Below, piece by piece: positions 10,382 through 20,387 of a stretch of DNA of 43,228 nucleotides; the stretch's first letter is position 1, and every line of letters starts with the position of its first letter. Where the stretch lies: NCBI GenBank assembly GCA_933822405.4, contig CAKOGP040000768.1, forward strand, positions 1 through 43,228, written 5' to 3'. The translations under genes and the position numbers were made by a program. A model generated the notes under the pieces. The model saw only the letters and a list, made by a program, of their open reading frames with translations, was not told the origin of the DNA and ran no database searches. The DNA comes from Cylindrotheca closterium. Taxonomy: Eukaryota; Bacillariophyta; Bacillariophyceae; Bacillariales; Bacillariaceae.

Positions 10382-10602
10382 ATATGATACTGGCGATATG
10401 ATGATCTATTTCAGCAATAACACACGAAGGATCGAAAAGACGACGCGTGCGAATGCTTTTGAAACAGCGCGTCAATTCAACTTTTCCGTTATTGTTCTGT
10501 ATCTTTAGGGGGGGGGGGGGCGACTGCAAAGCCGAAATGAAAAGGGGGCAATGTAGGAGAATCCCGCTGCTCCACTTTTTTACCGTACGAGTACCTACTA
10601 CA
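10382..10602. promoter_or_regulatory. Presumed upstream region of the NTPase gene, with a 13-G run
   Basis: This non-coding stretch lies directly upstream of the NTPase start codon. A homopolymer of 13 G sits at 10508-10520 (C-run on the coding strand, about 130 bp from the ATG). No TATA box or Inr is clear, so the promoter role rests on position only. Confidence 0.3.
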
Positions 10603-10953
10603 GTAAGGGTACCCTGTTAAGAGGTTTTTTTTTAAGAGAAACACCCCTTAAGAGACAAATTTGACGAGACACAAATTGCACGGTCAGTCTGTCACCCATA
10701 CCATTTCAAGCGCATATGTCTGTTCTTCGTCTGCAAAGAATTATTACAGCAGAGTGGCAAGAAGGATATCACAGTTGAGGCTATTCTTGCTCCAAAAGGT
10801 GGTTCCACCAATGATCCAGATGATTTGGACGCTGAGGAGGAGGTGTTATGTTGCCCTTTGGAACTAGATGCTTCAATGCTAACAGCAGACTCGAAAGACT
10901 GCTTAGTAGGAAGCATGGAATTTATAAAGCGGCCAGCACAGCACCAGATCTAA
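10603..10953 (+). pseudogene. Acidic open frame without ATG, probable exon remnant
   Basis: One plus-strand frame stays open from about 10603 to a TAA at 10951-10953. Its end is protein-like: KKDITVEAILAPKGG, then an Asp/Glu-rich stretch (NDPDDLDAEEEV), then a mixed tail. There is no in-frame ATG near its opening, so it would need an upstream exon or is truncated. It converges with the minus-strand gene that ends at 10969. I recognise no family. Confidence 0.3.
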
Positions 10954-10968
10954 AATGTACCTTAAAGA

Positions 10969-11735
10969 TTATGGTAGTTTTCTTATCAAATGTGGTTCAA
11001 TTGTTACCTGAAACTTCAAATTTCGAAAAGTGGCTCTAACCACATTGGCATCGCAAGAAACACCCATTAGATATTGACACATAAAAGCATTCAAGGGGGG
11101 GCTTTCGTCAGGGGAGAACTTGTGCCATGCCTTGAAGGCTTGATAAATATATTCAGCTTCCTCTTGTTTCTCTTTTTTGTCATGAAACCATTCATTCACT
11201 TCAGCTTTGGTAGGTCCAACAAATGCAATATTGTTTGCCATGGGCATGGTTTGCTGAGCATCTTCTTCTTGTTTCCGGTGGAATGCAGCCATCCTCTTGG
11301 CATGCTTGGAATTTTTGACAACCACATTAACCTTGATAGGAACGTTTTGTTGTTTGGCTGCAAGTATCTTTGCCATTTCTGTGACAAACATGTGGCTCTT
11401 GACTGCAGCTTGCCTACCAACTAGAATCTTTGTCACCTTCTTGTTGTCCTTTTTTATAATCACACGACTCGCACGATGGGCTTTGATGGTAGCTGGCATA
11501 TTGTGGAAACATTTCAACATTATGAGCTCCACCCCACATCACGATTGTATTGTTGGCGTTTGTTGTTTTGTCACTTGGCAAGATACGGTGTAGCCGCTTG
11601 CAAAATCAACGGATGATGCGGGATCTGTGTAAGCAATTGCAAACTTTGGGTGGTCTCGCCATGCTGTCTGATTGATGTCACTCTGCAACATCTGGGAATC
11701 GATTGTCCAATCACCAATGACCCAAGCCTGCATAA
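10969..11735 (-). pseudogene. Unknown basic protein interrupted by one in-frame TGA
   Basis: The frame runs from about 11735 to 10969 with a single TGA at 11539-11541. The upstream part includes DINQTAWRDHPKFAIAY. The downstream part is Lys-rich with Met/Gln-rich helices and ends in a region containing WFHDKKEKQEEAEYIYQAFK. A splice-acceptor-like TTTATGCAG on the minus strand precedes the frame near 11732, so the first exon may lie upstream. No domain is recognised. The upstream end is antisense to the opening of the DDE transposase remnant. A stop created by one substitution, or an unrecognised small intron, would both fit. Confidence 0.4.
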
Positions 11736-12117
11736 AATATAATACTGTAATTGTTATCACATCGAGAAGCATCATGCTATTCCCACACATGTCAACCGAT
11801 CTTTGTGGCAGACTTGCACGGGATCTTTTTGCTAATCCCAATGCCAATAAGAACAAAACAGATGCTCGTCTCAACAAAGAAATCTGTGAGTCTCTGATTG
11901 GCACCACATACAAAGTGGCTGCCAAGCTTTGGAACATGATCAGTCCACTGGAAAACGACCAGATTCCACAAGGAGCCCATCCCAATCACCTCTTTTGGAC
12001 CCTTTGCTTTTTGAAGAACTACTGTACCGAACCGGTATGATTCGGATTGACCCAAAAACATTTTGAAAATGGGTATGGATCTTTGTTCCAGAAATCGCAA
12101 GACTCTTTGACAACATG

Positions 12118-12267
12118 GTAAGAAGAAGCCTATGTGATGTTGTGACTGCATTTGTAACTGTGTCTTCCTAAGCTTTATCTTGCATGTATTTAGATTGTTT
12201 GGCGGCAATTGTATGCACTACCTAGCATTTAATCAATTAATGTTTCAGTTATTATTATTATTATTAG
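12118..12267 (+). other. Intron of the DDE transposase, enlarged by the insertion
   Basis: The donor is ATG|GTAAGA (12118). The original acceptor is TGTATTTAG ending at 12193, giving a 76-bp ancestral intron. After the insertion an identical TTAG|ATTGTTTGG acceptor exists at 12267, giving 150 bp. Both lengths allow the exon to continue as IVWLKRF only from the second site, because the first site now runs into inserted DNA. Confidence 0.6.
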
Positions 12268-12277
12268 ATTGTTTGGC
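12190..12277 (+). mobile_element. 60-bp LINE 3'-tail insertion with 14-bp target-site duplication
   Basis: TTAGATTGTTTGGC occurs at 12190-12203 and again at 12264-12277. The 60 bp between end in TTAATGTTTCAGTTATTATT plus more TTA units. The last ~40 bp match, at about 35 of 40 positions, the minus-strand 3' end of the LINE in the downstream array (around 38155-38195) and at 19086-19120. Short 5'-truncated inserts with a simple-repeat tail and a target-site duplication are the signature of target-primed reverse transcription. The duplicated site includes the intron's 3' splice site. Confidence 0.8.
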
Positions 12278-12816
12278 TGAAACGGTTTGATGGCTGGGAT
12301 GGAAAGACGCACTGTGTCATCTCTGTTGACAGTGTTGACTGTCGTATCCAAGAGATTTGGCGGTTTGATGAAGCAATCTTCTCCAAGAAGTTGAATGGAC
12401 CAGGCTATAAGTATGAAATCGGTATCTGTATTGCAAAAAGAGCTATAGTCTGGGTGAATGGTCCTTTCAAGGCAGGCCGTAATGACAAGACAATTTTTGA
12501 ACATGATGGTCTCATGCAAGCATTGTGTGAGGATGAGGGCATGGAGGTGGATATGGGATATCAAGGCCTCGACCAGTTAAAAAACCCAAAGATTTCACAG
12601 AGTAAAAAGGACGGCATGCAAAAGAGTAAGGCAAAAGCCTGACACAAAAATGTGAATGGAGAGCTGAAGAAATTTGCAGGTCTTGATCAAGTCTTTTGCC
12701 ACAATCCCAAGACAAAACATCAAGCCTGCTTTGAAGCTGTTGCTGTCATCTGCCAGATGCGGCACAACTTTGGAGGACATCAAAATTCTTGCAAATATGA
12801 TATGACTTACAATTAA

Positions 12817-13104
12817 ATTCTATTCAACTTATTGATGTGCAATGCTGATGGGGAGCACTCATCATCGGAATACACCTCCAACAATCATAAATCACATACA
12901 AATACTTTTCTAAAGACAATTTATTCCAACTATGTATCCATCAAACCACTGTATAGTAGTGTCAATTTCATTTTCAAAGGTATTGACCAGCTGAATACAG
13001 TGTTTGTCATTCACAATGGGCAGCAACCTGTCCTCCCATTTGTCACTGTCAACAGATATTTTGTTTTTGTCACTTACTCAAGTCGTTTGCTGAACGGTGT
13101 GATC
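12817..13104. other. Convergent spacer, no gene seen
   Basis: The spacer lies between the transposase remnant on the plus strand and the N/Q-rich gene on the minus strand. A short plus-strand frame crosses it without motifs. It probably holds two 3' ends. Confidence 0.4.
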
Positions 13105-14790
13105 TTAGATATTATCTGGGACGGCAGGTAACATGGTCTGTGAGGCATCAGAGAACATGCTTTTGTCATCATTGTCTCCACCAGACACAACGGTTTGCCT
13201 GGCTCTTTTAGACCTACTGGAGACTGAGCGTTGGGCCGGATTGTCAGCAAGTCTTTTCTGATCAGGACGTGAAGCTGGCTTCTTAGCAACAGCGGTACTC
13301 AAAGCATCAACTCGGATCTGCTGCTTTTGATGAAAAGAGTTAATCATGTGCTCCTGTTCTTGCTTTTGTTGTGCCTGCTGACAAAGCAATTCTTCTTCCT
13401 GATCATGCCATTCTTTCTTCTGTTGCTCCTGCTGACAACGCAGTTCTTCCTGCTGAAGAAGCGATTCTTCCTGCTGACGACGCAATTCATTCTGCTGCTG
13501 GATAGCATAAAGGGCTGCTTGTCTTGATTCTTCCGTTGCTTGATCCGATGCTTCCTGCCAAAGACGCAATGCTTCCGCTTGTTGCCTCTGTTGTTCCTGA
13601 AGACGACGCAAACTCTCCTCCTTTTGGTGCTGTCGTGCAAGCGATTCCTGGAGCTGCTTGACCGTATCTTGTAATGCAGTCAAGTCCGCCAATGGGTTCT
13701 TGTTGGTTGCAACAATCGGCTGTTGAACGCAGGTGTTGGTAGCAGGATGGGGCTGTTTGGCTGCTGAATGAAAGCGTTGGCACTATTATTTGCAGGAGGC
13801 TGAGTATTGTTGTTAAAGGCACCGTTTGGCTGCTGAACGAAGGCGCTGGCGCTGGTTGCAGGGGGCTGAACATTGTTGTTGAAAGCACCATTTGACTGCT
13901 GAACAAAGGCGTTGGCGCTATGATTTGCAGGGGGCTGAGTATTGTTGTTGAAGGCACCATTTGACTGCTGAACGAAGGCGTTGGCGCTATGATTTGCAGG
14001 GGGCTGAGCAGTGTTGTTGAAGGCACCGTTTTGCTGTTGGACGAAGGTGTTGCTGAAGTTGCTGGTGGTCTCCGTCCTGGCTGTGTGAGCATTGTTGGTG
14101 GCACTGTTTGGCTGTTGAGCGGAGCAGTTGGCGTTATGTGTAGGGGGCTGAGCATTTTGAAGGAACGAATTTTGTTGGCTGAAGTTGGCGTTGATATTGG
14201 AGCCGCCGTTTGATTGTTGTTGGTCAGCTCGATTCGATGCCCAGTTCGAATTCTCGTGATAACTGTTGGAGTTGACAGGCGCGTAATTTGAATATGGCCA
14301 TGCATTTGTAGGAGTGTGGTCTGGATCAAAGTTCCAAGCCATACAATTTACCTTTACAGTTTCAAGTTCTTCCTCCACTTCAATGAATTGTTTGGTTATG
14401 ATGTGTAGCTCCTTGTATTTGCAGTCTTCTCCATTGCTATCCTTGGCTATTCCAGGCTACAGGTAGAAACCGGGTTGCTCGCCATCAAGAGAGAACCATT
14501 CCATTTGATCTTGCTCTTCATCAAACTCAGTAATGATCTTGCTCAAATGCTTTGGCAATCAAATTTTGCTCTTGTGGCATAATCGGCATCCCCTTGCTGT
14601 TCACAAGCGCAAACAAGGTATAATGGGGATTCCAAAAGTATCTTGGATCGAGGATTTCAACCAAGAGTTGCTTGTCATTGAGCCAAACTTTCTTGATGTC
14701 AGATTCTGTCACCATGTTGGTTAAATGGAACCGATGGAAAGTGACAGACACAGCTGAAACTCCCACTTTGCCTGGAACGTACTTTCTGAT
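13105..14790 (-). pseudogene. N/Q-rich repeat protein with coiled coil, broken by two frameshifts and one stop
   Basis: Reading from 14790: a globular N-terminal piece (TESDIKKVWLNDKQLLVEIL), a frameshift near 14540, an acidic stretch with an in-frame TAG at about 14459, then CKYKELHIITKQFIEVEEEL. Next is a prion-like Asn/Gln region with 23-residue tandem repeats. A second frameshift near 13750 leads to a Gln/Glu/Arg-rich coiled coil of about 110 residues, then a Lys/Arg/Ser tail with KRLADNPAQRSVSSRSKRAR and a final acidic segment ending at 13105. The frame starts right after a stop that marks the edge of the ~560-bp dispersed repeat, so its 5' end was probably cut off by that insertion. The composition is unlike its neighbours. 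No family is recognised. Confidence 0.5.
13755..14057 (-). repeat. 69-bp coding tandem repeat, ~4.4 units
   Basis: Consecutive 23-codon units of the type NAFVQQSNGAFNNNTQPPAN differ at a few positions (QQQ, QQS, QQP; NTA, NTQ, NVQ). One unit is a residue shorter. The frame is kept across all copies, which suggests it was coding while the repeat expanded. Confidence 0.85.
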
Positions 14791-14792
14791 CT

Positions 14793-15352
14793 ATGGCGCC
14801 CTGCAAACACATCTCTGGAAACTTCGGCGTTTTGCTGTGAAGAGATTTCTTGAGTTGCCTTGAGTTTTTGTCGTTATGGCCTGTCATACTAGCAAGGATA
14901 CTAGCCTGGATTTCTTACGAGCTCTGAAACAGTTTTGTCCATTTTGTCCATTGAAGAAGAATAGTCGGGCATCTTTGTCCATGGACGAAAAATAGTCCAT
15001 GGACGAAAAATAGTTAAACACTTTGTCCAGGGACAGTTCGGAAGCAAATCAAAAGCGCATGCCTGCTGAGTAGTTTTGAGAATAGAAGCGTGCCAGCTAG
15101 CCAAACTGGGCGGAAAAATAAGGACTTTGCTATTTCATGTTTTTTCGTCAAAAAGCTGACTAGGCACGGCTTTGTCCAGTTACAGGCCGCTCCGGTTGTT
15201 CCTGCCACACCATTTTGGGTTGGGAATTTGCAGATCCAGTTCTCTTTTCTGCAAAGTGGCCCGTCCTCTTTTCCCTGGGCAGCTTTGCTTACTACTTTTC
15301 GGGTGTGCACATGAAAACTGAGATGTACGGTGGGGTTTTGTGTTCGGGTGTC
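14793..15352 (-). repeat. Dispersed ~560-bp repeat, copy A (inverted relative to copy D)
   Basis: The reverse complement matches 34877-35450 in order: ACCCNAACACNAAACCCCA, GTACATCTCAGTTTTCATG, TGCACACCCG, CCACTTTGCAG, CAAATTCCCAACCCAAAATG, GGCAGGAACAACCGGAGCGG, TGGACAAAG, GGCTAGTATCCTTGCTAGT, and CAGAGATGTGTTTGCAGGGC. Similarity is high but with small indels. It is probably a non-autonomous mobile element; no coding capacity is seen. The outer 125 bp also occur alone at 22271-22395 and 30497-30621. Confidence 0.8.
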
Positions 15353-15697
15353 AGAAATTAAGGTATTTATTTAGTAAACATTTGCCTGTAGCTCCGTGTC
15401 GCACCATGTGGCAGCTGACCACATAAATTCATCGTTGTTTTTCGGCCGACTCAATCGACCGTCAGTTCGACTCAGTCGACTTTCGTTTCTTCTGTTTTAG
15501 CCTCTACGGTTTACGGCACTTTTTTATCATTATGGTGACGTGGAAATTTTTCTTGTGGTCTGTGCGCTCTTCACCTTCTGTCCCCCCAGTCGTGTACGAT
15601 GGTCATTGGTCATGCCAAATTTCACAAACTCAAGTTGAAAGTCGCCGTTGCCGTTTGAGTTTGTGTAGGAAAAAGCTAGTATTGCATTGTATTAACG
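15353..15697 (+). promoter_or_regulatory. Upstream region of the nuclease-kinase pseudogene with a 13-bp direct repeat
   Basis: Two near-identical words, CGACTCAATCGAC (15447-15459) and CGACTCAGTCGAC (15468-15480), lie 21 bp apart, 218-251 bp before the ATG at 15698. They are near-palindromic and could be a paired factor-binding site. No TATA box was called. The regulatory role is inference from position and symmetry. Confidence 0.3.
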
Positions 15698-17567
15698 ATG
15701 TCTGTGGAATCAGTGAATTCCGAGATAGTTGAATTAAATGTCGAGTTGAAAGTGTGTTTGAAAGCCCTGAACAATTATGACAAGGATGAGTTCTTCATCG
15801 ACCACCCAGTCTATCAACATTTGGATGCAACGGATCATGGCGCACGTTTGGAATTCTTGAGGAAAGAAAAGGAACAAAAGGAGGAAGACTTGAGGAAAGC
15901 AAACAAGTTCATGAGGGCAAGTGATCTCTATCTATTGAAAGCTGTACCCCCTTCAACTCGTCCACCGCGTTCCCCAATTCTATCAAGAAAACCGTCCAAG
16001 GTGCCTCCATCGACAGGAAAAGACAGGCCCAATGCAACCACACCAAAGGATAGTCCATCCTCGAATGAAGGGAAAATCGAAGGTCTGAAGCATGCGTCCG
16101 ATGACAAAAACACGACTATGCAGTCATCCCTGTTGTGTGGAGCTCATGAAATTGTTGTACGCAACTATTGAGGATTGGAACAATAAGACAGCATCCTCAG
16201 ACGCCCAGGATGACAAGTTCGCAATTGCTTCAAAGATTGTCATCGCAAATAAAAATCACATAGGTAAAAAGGACGCGGACACTCTCTCAAGTGAAAGGTT
16301 CTTTACAGGGCTCTTTGCGAATGCAATGAACGCAGTACTAGATGAGGGTTTCACAACTCTCCATCAGGCTTGCATTGGTTCCGGCGCAACCCATTCTGAC
16401 CTTTCCGTTTGCCGTTTCAAGTCCAAGCCCAAATGGCCGATCACACTTTTGGTAGGTGAGGGGAAGAAAACGGCAGAAGACCTCCGCAAAGACACACGAG
16501 GGCAACTGTTCAATGAGCTTTTGCGTCATCGGTCCATTGAATACAGTTTGAACAAAGATCCACATTATTACAGACCTATCCTTCTTCTTGCCTTTGACAT
16601 GAGTACGATTCCCATCCAAAAGAGGCGGGCAGCTTGAACGTGATACTGCCGTCTTTTTCCACAAAGAAATTGTAAAGGAAACGGAAACATTTTGGACAGT
16701 ACAATTGCTCAGGACAAAGATCTCTTCTCGAAACTATGCTAAATCGAATCTTGCAATCGTCTTGCAATTTCTTTCTTCTGCATTAAAACGGCTTGATTCA
16801 TGGCAATCAGAGGGCTTTTCCCGTGTTCACTTCAAGCTTCCAATGCCACTGTCCCTCAATGACAAGATTGAGCATGCTATATACTACAATGAAAATGTTT
16901 CAAAGGTGACGCTAATAGATGGAAGAGTGCTCTTGTTCAAAGAGTATTGCTACAACCTTTGCCAAGATGACCTTACTGGCAATCGACTCCTTGAGCCAAT
17001 TATTGACCAAATCTCAAAAGAGGACCAAATAGTACCACCGCCAGACGAACTACTACAATGCTTGGAGAGCCATGCAGTAGTGACTGGAAGGTTTATATCG
17101 AGCCTTTTGGCTGTGTGCTGCAGTATCCCTTTATCAATTGCAGTTCAAGCAGTCCAAACGTTCTTGGTTGGATACAGATTCTCTGTCAAGTTGCCAAGAT
17201 GCACACGGCCGGATATGTTCACGGAGACTTGCTTCCTCGAAACGTCCTGTTTGGCAAGAAGAATAGTGGCTTTTTGATAGACTTTGACCTTTTGAGAAAG
17301 GAAAACAAGCCATACGTCAGAGGTTTCAATTTTGCTGATTTTGAAGACTTTCGTCATCCCGATGCAAAGCCTTGCAAACAGATGAAAAAGATCCATGACG
17401 TTCATTCACTTTACCAAATCAGCCATTACTTTTTTGATTTAAGCAAAAAGCCAATACAAGAGGGGATCACCTTGAAAGGTCTCATTGCGCATTTTAAAGC
17501 CAATGAGAAGCTTCCAGTGAATGCCGTAGAGGAGAGCAAGGACTCAAGTGGCAGTCCAAACAGGTAG
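15698..17567 (+). pseudogene. PD-(D/E)XK nuclease-like plus protein-kinase-like fusion, three frameshifts
   Basis: A good ATG (ACGATGTC) opens a coiled-coil N-terminus (residues about 35-70) and a Pro/Ser/Thr linker. A shift near 16140 leads into a domain with D at 16398-16400 (HSDLSVCRF), E-G-K at 16458-16466 (LLVGEGKK) and Gln at 16503-16505 (RGQLF); D...ExK...Q is the PD-(D/E)XK nuclease pattern. A shift near 16610 continues to a mixed helical region. A shift near 17100 opens a kinase-like C-lobe: HTAGYVHGDLLPRN (catalytic loop, HGD at 17220-17228, Asn at 17241) and FLIDFD (metal-binding DFD at 17280-17288, where most kinases have DFG). The end is a basic/acidic tail and stop at 17565-17567. 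Nuclease-kinase fusions are known among Crinkler-type proteins. An intact relative elsewhere, or indel errors here, are possible. Confidence 0.62.
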
Positions 17568-18080
17568 ACTTTTTACTATTTGGAGTCCCACGGTCATTGT
17601 TTTTATCCATTTCTTTTGCCTCCAACAAAAGCCGCTGAAAATGCAAATGGACTAGCTTGTTGGCAAAAAATATGACTGACAATATCGTAGGAAATATTTG
17701 TATTACACTGGTCTAGAAGTCGTGTCCATCACAATTATCTATATCTACAACTGGATAGAAGTCACTGTTGGTTGTTTCTCATGATGAATATTCCTTTCAA
17801 GGGCTCAAAAAATAGCATAGATGGTGCACAAGATGACCATGGAATTCTTGTGCAGCGTACTTAGTCTTCTCATGCATCATCATTCAGAGATTTGCAAATC
17901 GCCAATATGGAAAAAGAATGGGCAATGGAGGAGTTCTTGGAAGATAAAGAAAAAGCCTTCAACAATCATGAGCCCAACCTTCCACAAAGCACCAGAAATG
18001 ACACAATCAAAGATCAGTGCAACAAGAGATGAGATAGATGCATGCCTTTGTCTATGTATTTCCCTTCCACTTCATAGTAA
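17568..18080. other. Intergenic, nothing recognisable
   Basis: AT-rich spacer downstream of the nuclease-kinase pseudogene. Short plus-strand words such as NMEKEWAMEEFLEDKEK near 17907 look protein-like, but stops interrupt them. No repeat or RNA gene was seen. Confidence 0.35.
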
Positions 18081-18566
18081 ATCTTCAGTACTGAAACATG
18101 TCAAAATCTACTGGCAACAAGAAGGGTGCTTTGGGACAAAAGAAAAAACAAAATGGGACTTGCTTCAAAGCAGAGAGGACCTGGTGTTCAAGCTTGCAAG
18201 CAAAAGGGACAAGAAAAATATTCAAAATGCAGTACGAGGCTTTGTCATGGTGTGCCCTCATCACAGAAGAAAATGAATGGGGGTTTGGTGGAAGATCCAA
18301 ACAAGAGGATATGTGAAGCTTGCATGCAGACGCAACAAAATCCATGATGAAAAAAACATGGCCATGATCTGTGGTGCAAAAAAAGCATTCACCCCAAGCA
18401 AACAAATGGAGGTCAAATTGACTGGTTGACGCTTCTTCAGAATGAACACGACAAAGAACCGCTATGCCGTGAAGAACTTCACTTGTCAACAATCAAGAAA
18501 ACTCAAGCTGATGTTAACAGCTTCCTTGAACCAAGGTGCCAAGGAGTACTAGGGCAACATCAATGA
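18081..18566 (+). pseudogene. Cys/His-containing remnant with two tandem stops
   Basis: One frame is open from 18081 to TGA 18564-18566 except for two adjacent TGA codons at 18345-18350. Before them it reads a Lys/Gln-rich stretch and RICEACMQTQQ; after them KKHGHDLWCKKSIHP and a mixed end. The C-x2-C ... H-x3-C spacing could form a zinc-binding unit, as found in many transposon-encoded proteins. Tandem stops in an otherwise open frame point to decay. No family is recognised. Confidence 0.35.
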
Positions 18567-19085
18567 TTGAGACAAACCAAGAAGCAACAAGAAGATGAGG
18601 CATACATTGTCTGTTTCCAAGAGCTCCTTTCCCTTCAAAGCTTTGAATATATTTACTGAGACTGGAAATCCCAGCCCCTTAAGATATGTCATATATCCCT
18701 GGCAATTCATTGAGCTATCTTCTTCTTCCTCGCCCCATTGGTAAGTCGTGTCACACTGAGGACAAAGTGGCCTGTTCTGCCATGGTGCTGCAATTTGCTC
18801 TATGTCCAAGCTTGTCATGACCTCATTAAATACTGTGGAATTCACGTTTGAGAACGCAACTGTGTTATCTTTGTCTTGAAAAGTTGCCAGTTCTTGTCTC
18901 AGTATAGTGCAGAGAGCTTGTACCGCCAATTGGAAATTGAAAATGTAATGATGCAGAACATTGCAGTAGATGCATTATGTGGGTAAGGACAATATTGACG
19001 GAGGGAAGAGACATGAAATGAAGTGTAGTGAAACAATTATCATGCTTACCTTGTGCCATCCTTGTCATATCTAATGCACCAATAG
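18567..19085 (-). other. Weak open frame (to 18929), otherwise empty
   Basis: A minus-strand frame of 126 codons covers 18549-18929 with one CPQC pair and an acidic run (WGEEEEDSS). It is isolated, has no domain and may be chance or a remnant. The rest to 19085 shows nothing. Confidence 0.25.
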
Positions 19086-20387
19086 TAATAACAATAACTG
19101 AAACATTAATCGTTAATATGCTACTCTGTGGGTATTTGATTGCGGATGAAATATTTGGCTGTAAAGGTCAAGTACTGTGAAGCGGTGAGTCAACAATAAG
19201 TTTGAACCATGTGAGGCATCTCTATCATCAACAGAATTGCTCAAGTCTACCAAAAGAATAAGGACTTCTCATGCAACGTGGCGGGGTGAATTCGGGGCTC
19301 ATAAGGTCCCGCAAAAGTTGGTCAGGGTCCTGGGGTTAAAATTGTATTGTTGTGCTTTCATGGAGCGACGGAAGTCTCTGCGCTCCTTACAAAGCAGCTT
19401 CAGCCACTCTTCCTTGTCCATCAATGACTTGCAAAGAACTTGTTGACGCCTGGTTAGCATCGGTCAAATTTCTCTAGGCAAGTCTTTGGGACCCATATTA
19501 ATCTGTGAGTGAATCCCCTCATTGATAGTGCTACGACATTCATGTAGTTGAATGTTGTCATCCAAATGTTGAACAGAGTTCCGTTGCTCCCACATGTAGA
19601 ATGTTGTAAGTGGCAGGACTCCCAGAGAGAGAGAGATGAACAACATCTGATCTTTTCATATTGTTGTTGTTGGAGCGGTAGCCATGACAAGGCTATGCGT
19701 CCCTCCAAAAGGCCTTGATACCCAATCACCTGTTGAGCCAAGAAGGCAGGCCGTAAAGATGGGGAAGAAGGTGCACAGATGGCATTACATGTTTGACGGA
19801 AGGGCCCGTCAATTGCAGATCCAGCCACACGGAGAAGGCTGCAATGCAACAATCCCATTCTGCAGTTGTTGAAGTAGCGCGGCAACGGGGAACATGGAGA
19901 TGGTCCTCAAAATCGCCACAGCGAGGACAAGCTACTGATGTCTCCAAACCCCATAAAACAAAGGCCATAAAACTTTAAATTTACCTATACCACACATACC
20001 CACGCAGTATTTAGTAGACCACCTTGTTTGAAGTCCTGCAGGAAGAGATTGCATGGCGCGACCCATTGTGTCCCAGGCAATATCAAACTTGGCTTTGGCG
20101 GAGATAGCTTTGTCCCTCCAGCACAAGCAAAGAGCGGGCAGGGTCACGCACTATTGGATAAACTGAGGATCAAGATGTGACTGTTTGGTGTCTGCCAGGT
20201 AAAGCGCCGCAAGTTCAGTGAAGAATTGAGGACTGGGGGCTATGAGATGATAAGCCACCTCAAGTTCTTTACAATACTCCACCGCCATTTCATCAACTTT
20301 CAGATTTCTTTTCTCCCACCAAGACAATCTGTCAAATAGACTGGACTTGTTGAGATGGTCGTACACGTGCTGGGGAGACCAATCCAC
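19086..20387 (-). mobile_element. LINE 3' end with CCHC zinc knuckle, diverged copy
   Basis: Broken minus-strand frames read in order: VDEMAVEYCKELEVAYHLIA, LDPQFIQ then a stop, CVTLPAL, LPAGLQ, CPRCGDFEDHLHVPRC (19882-19929), QGLLEGRIALSWLPLQQQ, WEQRNSVQHLDD, and KDLPREI. C-x2-C-x7-H-x3-C is the zinc-binding unit that often follows the reverse transcriptase in non-LTR elements. Non-coding sequence continues to a TTA-rich tail at 19086-19105. The whole stretch is a diverged relative of the array fragments from 35880 onward, but it extends at least 49 codons further 5', past the point where array copies stop at telomeric repeats. It is not functional. Confidence 0.65.

Larger units (their letters stand above)
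11774..12816 (+). pseudogene. Decayed DDE transposase (DDE_Tnp_4/IS5-like), with one intron
   Basis: The protein begins near ATG 11774 and runs as SLIGTTYKVAAKLWNMI, then PQGAHPNHLFWTLCFLKNY. After a frameshift near 12035 it continues through a TGA at about 12064 to VPEIARLFDNM. An intron follows (donor ATG|GTAAGA at 12118). The second exon gives IVWLKRFDGWDGKTH, ISVDSVDCRIQE (probable first catalytic Asp at 12328 or 12337), GPGYKYEIGICIA, and MEVDMGYQG (second Asp, codon 12550-12552). A TGA at 12640-12642 is followed in frame by HKNVNG, where related transposases have HETVN; the third acidic residue is therefore lost. The frame closes at 12816. These motifs match transposase-derived genes I know from diatoms. 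No terminal inverted repeats were identified. Confidence 0.65.

Noticed and set aside
13327..13527. Leu/Phe-rich plus-strand frame as a membrane protein
   Set aside because: It is the antisense of the Gln-rich coiled coil, where CAG/GAA codons read as Leu/Phe.
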